A stretch of DNA of 11,637 bases from the NCBI GenBank assembly GCA_025464915.1, contig JAODNF010000380.1, positions 1-11,637 on the forward strand. Reading direction: 5' to 3'. The stretch comes from Frankiales bacterium (lineage in GTDB: Bacteria > Actinomycetota > Actinomycetes > Mycobacteriales > SCTD01). Under the pieces are notes generated by a model. It ran no database searches. It was not told the DNA's origin and saw nothing but the letters and a program-made list of their open reading frames with translations. The translations under genes and the position numbers were made by a program. Numbering within the stretch: position 1 is the first letter of the stretch; the number at the start of each line of letters is the position of its first letter. Below are positions 6,249-11,637 of this stretch, piece by piece.

Positions 6249-7157
6249 GTGCGCGCTCAGTTCGTCACCAGCGAGATCCTGATCGGTCTCCGTCGCAACC
6301 TGACCATGACCATCGCCGTCATCATCACGACCTCGGTGAGCCTCGCCCTGGTGGGTGGCGCCCTGCTCATGAACAAGCAGGTCGGCCTGATGAAGAGCAC
6401 CTGGTACGACAAGATCGAGGTGTCGGTCTTCCTCTGCAACAAGATCGTCGACACGCCCAACTGCCACTCGTCGGACGTGACGCAGGCCCAGCGCGACCAG
6501 ATCAACGCCGACTTGACGAGCAACCCGCAGGTCCAGAAGGTCTACTACGAGTCCAAGGCCGAGGCCTACAAGAACTTCGAGGTCCAGTTCAGGAACTCGC
6601 CGGAGATCGTCAAGAACACCAGCCCCGACGCGCTGCCCGAGTCCTTCCGCGTCAAGCTCAAGGACCCCAGCAAGTACGACGTCGTCGCGAGCGCGGTCGC
6701 GGGCGAGCCGGGCGTCGACCAGGTCACGGACATCCGCAAGACCCTGGCGCCGTTCTTCAAGTTCCTCAACGGCATGCGCGACGCGATCATCGTCGTGGCC
6801 GGCGTCGCGCTGATCGCCTGCGCGCTGCTGATCTTCAACACGATCCGGGTCGCCGCGTTCAGCCGTCGGCGTGAGACCGGCATCATGCGGCTGGTCGGCG
6901 CGAGCAACCTCTACATCCGGTTGCCGTTCCTGCTGGAGGGGGCGCTCGCGGGAGCCTTCGGCGCGGGGATCGCGTTCGGCTTCTTGGCCGTCGCGAAGAT
7001 GACGTTCATCGACCGGGTGCTCCACCCCGCGATCACGTTCACGCCGTTCGTGGGCTGGCACGAGGTGGCGTCGACGATCCCCTGGCTGTTCGGAATAGGC
7101 GTGATCATCTCCGTGCTGTCGTCGTTCCTCGCGATCCAGCGGCACCTGCGCGTCTGA
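6249..7157 (+). CDS. ftsX: Cell division protein FtsX
   Basis: This is a 302-residue permease-like partner of FtsE with four predicted membrane helices: about 20-41, 177-199, 225-250 and 277-297. The large loop between helices 1 and 2 (about 42-176) is the extracellular domain that in mycobacteria binds and activates a NlpC/P60 hydrolase. No such hydrolase gene is in this window. The loop contains C63 and C72, which could form a disulfide. The cytoplasmic RRRETGIMRLVGASNLYIRL (207-226) is the FtsX coupling region. GTG 6249 follows GAAGGA (6237-6242) by 6 nt. ftsX is cotranscribed with ftsE, and its end is 32 nt before the next gene, which has its own promoter. Confidence 0.95.
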   Translation: MRAQFVTSEILIGLRRNLTMTIAVIITTSVSLALVGGALLMNKQVGLMKSTWYDKIEVSVFLCNKIVDTPNCHSSDVTQAQRDQINADLTSNPQVQKVYYESKAEAYKNFEVQFRNSPEIVKNTSPDALPESFRVKLKDPSKYDVVASAVAGEPGVDQVTDIRKTLAPFFKFLNGMRDAIIVVAGVALIACALLIFNTIRVAAFSRRRETGIMRLVGASNLYIRLPFLLEGALAGAFGAGIAFGFLAVAKMTFIDRVLHPAITFTPFVGWHEVASTIPWLFGIGVIISVLSSFLAIQRHLRV

Positions 7158-7185
7158 TACCTCCTCGCCCGGCTCCCTAGACTGG
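7154..7185 (+). promoter_or_regulatory. Leaderless promoter for the S41 protease - smpB - amidohydrolase operon
   Basis: CCTAGACTGG (7176-7185) holds the -10 box TAGACT (7178-7183), 6 nt before ATG 7190. CTGATA (7154-7159), 18 nt upstream of the box and overlapping the ftsX stop, matches 4 of 6 bases of a TTGACA -35. There is no ribosome site before the ATG. Confidence 0.6.
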
Positions 7186-7189
7186 CGGG

Positions 7190-8335
7190 ATGCCGAGTCG
7201 CCAGCTGATCCGCCGTGCGGCGATCAGCGCTGGCGCGGTGCTGGCGCTGTCGGGCACGTTCGTTCTCGGCGTGGTGGCCGGCGCGGGCAGCACGCCGGAC
7301 CACGACAGCCCGCCGCCCGCGGGCGTCCTGGACGACGCGGCAGACCAGATCGCCGGCTCCTCGCTGCTGCCGGTCGACCGCGACGCTCTCGACGCCGCGG
7401 CCATCAAGGCGATGCTCGCGACAGCCGGCGACCAGTGGGGCAGCTGGGCCGAGGGCGACGGGACGAACGGGTCCTACGCCGGCGTCGGCATCTGGCTGCG
7501 GGGGACCGGAGCGTCCCTCGTGATCTCACAGGTCGCGGCCGACAGCCCGGCGCGCCGGGCGGGCGTGCAGGTCGGCGACGAGCTGACGCAGGTCGACGGC
7601 CGCTCCACCGACGGCCTGACGCCGGCCGACGTCGCCAGTGCGCTGCGCGGGAACCCGGGCACCACGGTGCGGCTCGCCCTGCTGCACGGCACCCGTCCGC
7701 GGGTGCTGGAGCTCACCCGCGCCGAGGTGCCGGCGCTCGAGGTGACCGTCTCCATGATCTCCTCGACCGTCGGGCGCATCGTGGTCCCGAGCTTCACCCG
7801 GGGAACGGGCCGGCAGGTCCGCGACGGGCTGGGGGCGCTTCTGAAGCAGCGCGCCCAGGGGGTCGTCCTCGACCTGCGGGGTGACCCGGGTGGACTGCTG
7901 ACCGAGGCGGTGGAGACGGCCAGCGCGTTCCTCGACGGTGGTCCGATCGTCACCTACACGCGGCGCGGCGGCTCGCCGGTGCACCTCGACGCCGAGGGAG
8001 AGGGCAACACCCGAGTCCCGCTCGTGGTCCTGGTCGACGGTGGGACGGCGAGCGCAGCCGAGGTCGTGACGGGGGCGCTGCAGGACCGTGGCCGGGCCGT
8101 GGTCGTCGGCTCGCGCACCTTCGGCAAGGGAACGGTGCAGGAGCCCAAGCACCTGTCAGACGGGTCCTCGCTCGCTCTTACGGTCGCGCGGTACACCCTC
8201 CCGTCGGGCCGGTCCGTCGACGGGGTCGGCATCGAGCCCGACATCCAGGTCGTCAGCAGCGACGGCCGCGAAGCGCTCAGCCGCGCGCGCGAGGTGCTCG
8301 CCGGCCTGCAGGCCGACACCGGGGGGCGGGGCTGA
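7190..8335 (+). CDS. S41 family C-terminal processing peptidase (CtpA-like, PDZ)
   Basis: This is a 381-residue membrane-anchored or secreted serine protease. The N-terminus has LIRRAAISAGAVLALSGTFV (6-25), a signal or anchor helix. A PDZ domain spans about 95-175, with AGVGIWLRGTGAS, DSPARRAGVQVGDELTQVDG and the following TPADVASALRG. The S41 core runs from about 190 to 355. The catalytic Ser is S288 in GGTASAAEV, and the general-base Lys is K313 in FGKGTVQ. The 25-residue spacing matches the Ser-Lys dyad of CtpA. RSVDGVGIEPD (341-351) is a usual C-terminal core motif. The length suits the family. It sits between ftsX and smpB and overlaps smpB by one base (TGATG). Likely substrates are envelope proteins; none can be named from the sequence. 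Confidence 0.93.
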   Translation: MPSRQLIRRAAISAGAVLALSGTFVLGVVAGAGSTPDHDSPPPAGVLDDAADQIAGSSLLPVDRDALDAAAIKAMLATAGDQWGSWAEGDGTNGSYAGVGIWLRGTGASLVISQVAADSPARRAGVQVGDELTQVDGRSTDGLTPADVASALRGNPGTTVRLALLHGTRPRVLELTRAEVPALEVTVSMISSTVGRIVVPSFTRGTGRQVRDGLGALLKQRAQGVVLDLRGDPGGLLTEAVETASAFLDGGPIVTYTRRGGSPVHLDAEGEGNTRVPLVVLVDGGTASAAEVVTGALQDRGRAVVVGSRTFGKGTVQEPKHLSDGSSLALTVARYTLPSGRSVDGVGIEPDIQVVSSDGREALSRAREVLAGLQADTGGRG

Positions 8336-8868
8336 TGGAGCGGAAGCCGAGCACCCGCGAGACCGGCCGCGGCAAGACGATCGCACAGAACAAGAAGGCC
8401 CGGCACGACTACGAGATCCTCGAGACCCACGAGGCCGGACTGGTCCTCACCGGCACCGAGGTGAAGTCGCTGCGGCAGGGCCGTGCCTCCCTGGTCGACG
8501 CCTACGGCGTCATCCAGAACGGCGAGGCCTGGCTGATGGGCGCGCACATCCCCGAGTACACCGAGGGCACGTGGAACAACCACACCCCGAGACGGCAGCG
8601 CAAGCTGCTCCTGCACAAGGCCGAGATCGAGCGGCTGCTCGGAAAGACCAAGGAGAGCGGCCTGGCGCTCGTGCCGCTGCAGCTCTACTGGAGCGACGGG
8701 CACGCGAAGGTGGAGATCGCCCTCGCCCGGGGCCGCAAGGCCCACGACAAGCGGCAGGCCATCAGCGAGCGCGACTCCAAGCGCGAGATCCAGAAGGCTC
8801 TCGGTCGCGGTCTCAAGGGACGGGCTCCCCGAGCCACCGGCCGTACGTCGGGTCGTGGAGGACGCTGA
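8335..8868 (+). CDS. smpB: SsrA-binding protein SmpB
   Basis: This 177-residue tmRNA-binding protein delivers alanyl-tmRNA to stalled ribosomes in trans-translation. The beta-barrel core is evident: IAQNKKARHDYEILETHEAG (16-35), LVLTGTEVKSLRQGRASL, then WLMGAHIPEY and PRRQRKLLLHKAEIERL. The lysine/arginine-rich C-terminal tail ARGRKAHDKRQAISERDSKR (131-150), which mimics the tRNA anticodon arm in the mRNA channel, is intact. The protein is about 15-20 residues longer than usual, with extra basic residues at the end (GRAPRATGRTSGRGGR) in the part that overlaps the next gene. ATG 8335 overlaps the protease stop by one base, so translation is coupled. No ssrA gene is visible nearby. Confidence 0.97.
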   Translation: MERKPSTRETGRGKTIAQNKKARHDYEILETHEAGLVLTGTEVKSLRQGRASLVDAYGVIQNGEAWLMGAHIPEYTEGTWNNHTPRRQRKLLLHKAEIERLLGKTKESGLALVPLQLYWSDGHAKVEIALARGRKAHDKRQAISERDSKREIQKALGRGLKGRAPRATGRTSGRGGR

Positions 8869-9727
8869 CGTCCCTGCCGTCTGGCAGGAGCTCGGCCTCC
8901 CGGGCCTGGTGGACCTGCACGTCCACTTCATGCCGAAGTCCGTCATGGACAAGGTCTGGGCGTACTTCGACGGGGCCGGCCCGCTGACCGGGGTGCCCTG
9001 GCCGATCGCCTACCGCACCGAGGAGGCCGACCGGCTGTCGAGGCTGCGTGCCCTGGGCGTGCTGGCCTTCCCCTCGCTCGTCTACGCGCACAAGCCCGGC
9101 ATGTCCGCCTGGCTCAACGCGTGGGCCGCCGACTTCGCCTCGCAGCACGACGACGTGCTCCACACCTTCACCTTCTTCCCCGAGGAGGGCGCTGCCCGCT
9201 ACGTGGAGGAGCAGCTCGTGGCCGGTGCGCTGATCGGGAAGGCGCACGTCCAGGTCGGGGCGTACGACCCGGGGGACCCGCTCCTCGACGACGTGTGGGG
9301 CCTGCTCGCGGACGCGAGCACGCCGGTGGTCGTGCACTGCGGCAGCGGGCCGGCGCCGGGGGAGTTCACCGGGCCTGCGTTCTTCGAGCCGGTCCTGCGG
9401 CGGCACCCGACCCTCACGGCGGTGATCGCGCACATGGGGCTGCCCGAGTACGAGCCGTTCCTGGCGATGGCCGAGAGCTTCCCGAACGTCCACCTCGACA
9501 CGACGATGGCCTTCACCGACTTCACCGAGCGGGCGTGGCCGTTCCCGCCGGATCTGCGGTCGAGACTCGCTGCGCTCGGTCACCGTGTGGTGCTCGGCAG
9601 CGACTTCCCGAACACGCCTTACCCCTACGCCCACCAGATCGAGGCGCTCCTGCGGCTCGATCTGGGCGACGACTGGTTGCGCAGCGTGCTCCACGACACC
9701 GGCGACCGGCTGCTCCACCGCCCCTGA
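8855..9727 (+). CDS. Amidohydrolase family 2-type metal-dependent hydrolase
   Basis: This is a 290-residue TIM-barrel hydrolase of the amidohydrolase_2 (ACMSD-like) type. The metal-binding HxH is DLHVHFMP (H22, H24). The barrel-strand histidines are H161 (VVVHCGSGP) and H193 (VIAHMGLPE), and the acidic residue is D250 (VVLGSDFPNTPY). The order HxH, H, H, D and the SDFP/TP ending are characteristic. The substrate cannot be told: members include decarboxylases, lactonases and amidases. GTG 8855 is the first usable start and lies inside smpB, giving a 14-base overlap without a clear ribosome site, so it is probably translated by coupling. The start could be slightly wrong, but later GTGs are too close to the HxH. 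It appears to be the last gene of the S41-smpB operon. Confidence 0.88.
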   Translation: MEDADVPAVWQELGLPGLVDLHVHFMPKSVMDKVWAYFDGAGPLTGVPWPIAYRTEEADRLSRLRALGVLAFPSLVYAHKPGMSAWLNAWAADFASQHDDVLHTFTFFPEEGAARYVEEQLVAGALIGKAHVQVGAYDPGDPLLDDVWGLLADASTPVVVHCGSGPAPGEFTGPAFFEPVLRRHPTLTAVIAHMGLPEYEPFLAMAESFPNVHLDTTMAFTDFTERAWPFPPDLRSRLAALGHRVVLGSDFPNTPYPYAHQIEALLRLDLGDDWLRSVLHDTGDRLLHRP

Positions 9728-9729
9728 TC

Positions 9730-9753
9730 GTCCGGTTCCGTCCTGATCCGGAC
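9730..9753 (+). terminator. Terminator-like hairpin after the amidohydrolase gene
   Basis: GTCCGG (9730-9735) pairs perfectly with CCGGAC (9748-9753) around a 12-nt loop, beginning 2 nt after the stop codon. There is no T run, so it would be an actinomycete-type hairpin terminator or a 3' end stabiliser. Confidence 0.4.
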
Positions 9754-9766
9754 CCCTGGCAATCAC

Positions 9767-9779
9767 TCACTGTCAGTGA
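9767..9779 (+). promoter_or_regulatory. Perfect 13-bp dyad, possible operator upstream of the S8 protease
   Basis: TCACTGTCAGTGA is a perfect inverted repeat (6+1+6) 125 bp before the S8 protease start, in otherwise unassigned intergenic DNA. A related dyad lies at 9851-9863. Size and symmetry suit a dimeric repressor or activator site; the binding protein is unknown. Confidence 0.35.
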
Positions 9780-9850
9780 ATGGGCACAACGGGCCATGTT
9801 GTCGGGCCTGAACACCCCCCATGGTCTGAATGCAGAGAGCCATGCCCCGC

Positions 9851-9863
9851 TCACTCAGCGTGA
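9851..9863 (+). promoter_or_regulatory. Second TCACT-N4-GTGA dyad, possible operator half of a pair
   Basis: TCACTCAGCGTGA matches the dyad at 9767-9779 at 9 of 13 positions (TCACT....GTGA) and is 84 bp downstream, close to eight helical turns. Between the two, TTGTCG (9799-9804) with TGGTCT (9822-9827) at a 17-nt spacer is the best, still weak, sigma-70-type promoter candidate. The rest of the 9728-9903 gap shows no gene or RNA that I can support. Confidence 0.28.
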
Positions 9864-9903
9864 AGGACCCAGCACCACCGACCCACCCCCGGGGGAACAC
9901 AGC

Positions 9904-11637
9904 ATGACTGCTCAGTCTCAGCGAGGAGCCCGGCGCACCCGTCGCGTGCTCGGTCTGGCCGTCTCCTTGACGCTGGCCGGTAGCGGCCTCGTCGCCACGA
10001 GCGCGGCGGCGCAGGCCCGCCCGGTCGGCCTCGACCGCGGCCTGGCCACCAGCAGCCACCGCACCGCCTCGGTCATCGTCTCGGGCGCCCCCGGCGCCGA
10101 CGGTCTCGTCAGCAAGGCGGTCCGGGTCGCGGGCGGCACGCACCTGCGAGCGCTGGGCATCGTCCACGGCGTCGCCGCGGACGTGCCGGCCGACTCCCTG
10201 GCCGCGCTCGCGCGCAGCGCCGGGGTCGTCGCCGTGACCGCCAACCGCGCCGTCCGGTTCGCCTCCGAGAACTGGGACACCTCGACGCAGTCGGCGTCGT
10301 CGTACGCCTGGACCTCGCAGGCCACCTCCACCTGGACGCAGACCGGGACGAGGGGCGCGGGCGTCGGTGTGGCGGTCCTCGACACCGGCGTCTCCGACGT
10401 GGGCGACCTGACGGGCCGCGTCATGCACGGCCCGGACTTCTCCGGCGAGAACAACAACGCGGTCGACAGCTTCGGCCACGGAACCGTGATGGCCGGCATC
10501 ATCGCCGGCAGCGGTGCGGCCAACGGGGCCCTCCACCCGCGCACCGGGGTCGCGCCGGACGTCAACATCATCGCGGTGAAGGCGGCCGGCCGGAACGGCG
10601 CGACCGACGTCTCCACGATCCTCACGGCGCTGACCTGGATCGGTGCCTTCAAGGACACCTACAACATCCGGGTCCTCAACCTGTCGTGGGGCGTCGCGTC
10701 CACGCAGGACCCGGTCATCGACCCCCTGAACTACGCCGTCGAGCGGCTGTGGGGCATGGGCGTGACGGTCATCGCCGCCGCCGGCAACAGCGGCCCCAAC
10801 GCCGGCACGATCCTCAAGCCCGGTGACGACCCGCTCGTCGTGACCGTCGGCGCCTACGACGACCACGGCACGTCGGCCGGCTCCGACGACACCGTCCCCG
10901 CGTGGTCCTCGCAGGGCCCGACGGCCCAGCTCCGGATGAAGCCGGACCTGGTCGCGCCCGGCCGCACCCTCGTCTCGACCCGCTCGCCCGGTTCGCTCGT
11001 CGAGGAGGACAACCCGCAGGCGCTGATCGGCTCCGCCTACATCAAGGGATCGGGTACGTCCGAGGCGACCGCCGTCACCTCCGGTGCAGCTGCGCTGCTG
11101 ATCGCCGCTCACCCGACGTGGACCCCGGACCAGGTCAAGTACGCCCTGACCTCGACCGCCACCCGCATCTCCGGCACCGCCGTCACCCTGCAGGGCAACG
11201 GCCGGCTGCAGACGAGGTCGGCGAGCAACGCCTCCGTCGCCATGGTGGCCCCGCAGGTGCCGGTGGCCCTCGGCGGCGGCTCGCTCGAGGCCTCCCGCGG
11301 CGCGTCGGCCGTCCTCAGCACCAGCTGTGGCGGCGTGACCTGGCTGCTCAACGACGACCGCGGCAACTTCTGCGGTCAGTGGATCGACCCGACCTACACC
11401 GGCAACGCGTGGACGGGCAACGCCTGGACGGGCAACGCCTGGACCGGCAACGCGTGGACGGCCGTCGGCTACACCGGCAACGCGTGGACGGGCAACGCCT
11501 GGACCGGCAACGCCTGGACCTCCATCTCCTACACAGGCAACGCGTGGACCGGCAACGCGTGGACCGGCTCGACCTGGTCGGGCAACGCCTGGACCGGCAA
11601 TGCCTGGACGGGCAACGCCTGGACCGGCAACGCCTGG
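9904..11637 (+). CDS. Secreted S8 subtilisin-like protease with GNAWT repeat tail (3' partial)
   Basis: The frame is open from ATG 9904 to the window end (578 codons, no stop), so the C-terminus is missing. GGGGGAA (9891-9897) is the ribosome site. The basic N-region with TRRVLGLAVS and the AQA cut site near residue 38 form a signal peptide; a Tat route is possible but not clear. Residues about 55-122 resemble an inhibitor I9 propeptide (VIVSG...LRALGIVHGVAADVP). The catalytic domain has Asp160 (VLDTGV), His192 (FGHGTVMAG), oxyanion Asn295 (AAAGNSGPN) and Ser386 in GSGTSEATAVTSG. There Glu and Ala replace the Met and Pro of the usual GTSMAxP. After a C475-C490 segment, residue 500 onward is a GNAWT pentapeptide array. 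The proposed role is an extracellular or wall-associated protease; the substrate is unknown. The long minus-strand frame opposite it (9763-11112) is a GC-rich shadow. Confidence 0.92.
   Translation, partial: MTAQSQRGARRTRRVLGLAVSLTLAGSGLVATSAAAQARPVGLDRGLATSSHRTASVIVSGAPGADGLVSKAVRVAGGTHLRALGIVHGVAADVPADSLAALARSAGVVAVTANRAVRFASENWDTSTQSASSYAWTSQATSTWTQTGTRGAGVGVAVLDTGVSDVGDLTGRVMHGPDFSGENNNAVDSFGHGTVMAGIIAGSGAANGALHPRTGVAPDVNIIAVKAAGRNGATDVSTILTALTWIGAFKDTYNIRVLNLSWGVASTQDPVIDPLNYAVERLWGMGVTVIAAAGNSGPNAGTILKPGDDPLVVTVGAYDDHGTSAGSDDTVPAWSSQGPTAQLRMKPDLVAPGRTLVSTRSPGSLVEEDNPQALIGSAYIKGSGTSEATAVTSGAAALLIAAHPTWTPDQVKYALTSTATRISGTAVTLQGNGRLQTRSASNASVAMVAPQVPVALGGGSLEASRGASAVLSTSCGGVTWLLNDDRGNFCGQWIDPTYTGNAWTGNAWTGNAWTGNAWTAVGYTGNAWTGNAWTGNAWTSISYTGNAWTGNAWTGSTWSGNAWTGNAWTGNAWTGNAW
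11401..11637 (+). repeat. 15-bp in-frame tandem repeat encoding GNAWT pentapeptides (continues past window)
   Basis: Sixteen consecutive 15-bp units, the last cut after Trp by the window edge, keep strict phase. Units 1-4, 6-8, 10-11 and 13-16 encode GNAW(T). Unit 5 is AVGYT, unit 9 SISYT and unit 12 GSTWS. The preceding segment, DPTYT, looks like a degenerate unit 0. Units differ mainly by synonymous third bases (GCG/GCC, ACG/ACC, one AAT), so the peptide is more conserved than the DNA. This suggests selection on the repeat protein as well as unit duplication. Confidence 0.95.

Noticed and set aside
9728..9903. tmRNA (ssrA) gene expected near smpB
   Set aside because: The gap is only 176 nt, far shorter than a tmRNA. 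It has no tRNA-like ends or tag-peptide frame ending in Ala-Ala, and it lies beyond the amidohydrolase gene.
9763..11112. 449-codon open frame on the minus strand opposite the S8 protease
   Set aside because: The plus strand encodes an unmistakable subtilase with a full catalytic set through this region. The minus frame is Arg/Asp/Gly/Val-rich with no recognisable motif, as expected of a high-GC antisense shadow.
11401..11637. CRISPR array or satellite-like DNA
   Set aside because: The 15-bp units are directly adjacent without spacers and keep the codon frame of the protease, varying at synonymous positions. It is a coding repeat.

Overview
The window is very GC-rich and gene-dense. It has many GTG starts, 1-4 bp stop/start overlaps, no in-frame TTA codon that I noticed, and probable leaderless promoters with TAGNCT -10 boxes. 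Together with the gene order prfB - ftsE - ftsX - S41 protease - smpB, this points to a chromosomal segment of an actinomycete. A Nocardioides-like member of the Propionibacteriales is my guess from general resemblance only; the sequence alone does not settle the genus.

Region 1 (1-4079, +) is the distal part of a Tad/Flp pilus locus. It holds the 3' part of the CpaF/TadA secretion ATPase, the two TadB/TadC (GspF-like) platform proteins, a 58-residue pilin-like peptide, two TadE-type pseudopilins and a short TadG-like protein. The genes are almost fused: gaps of 1 nt, 4-nt overlaps and one 14-nt overlap. The only spacing is 58 nt before the pilin-like gene, which contains a hairpin and a strong ribosome binding site. 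All four small proteins carry a similar class III prepilin-type N-terminus but differ at mature position +5. TadZ, RcpC and the prepilin peptidase are not in the window.

Region 2 (4108-9727) is a housekeeping block. prfB (RF2) comes first, from its own leaderless promoter. It is followed by a convergent, unlisted 55-residue minus-strand gene encoding a four-cysteine zinc-ribbon-like membrane peptide, divergent from ftsE. ftsE and ftsX form the divisome ABC complex that controls peptidoglycan hydrolysis. A second leaderless promoter, sharing a 10-mer with that of ftsE, drives an S41 PDZ protease, smpB (trans-translation) and an amidohydrolase in overlapping frames. The block therefore mixes translation termination and rescue with division and envelope proteolysis.

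Region 3 (9728-11637) has a 176-nt regulatory gap with a terminator-like hairpin and two similar dyads 84 bp apart. It leads into a secreted S8 subtilase that runs off the right edge. This protein has a signal peptide, an inhibitor-type propeptide, a complete Asp/His/Ser triad with an altered Ser motif (GTSEAT), and a C-terminal tail of in-register GNAWT pentapeptide repeats (15-bp units). That tail is the most unusual structure in the window.
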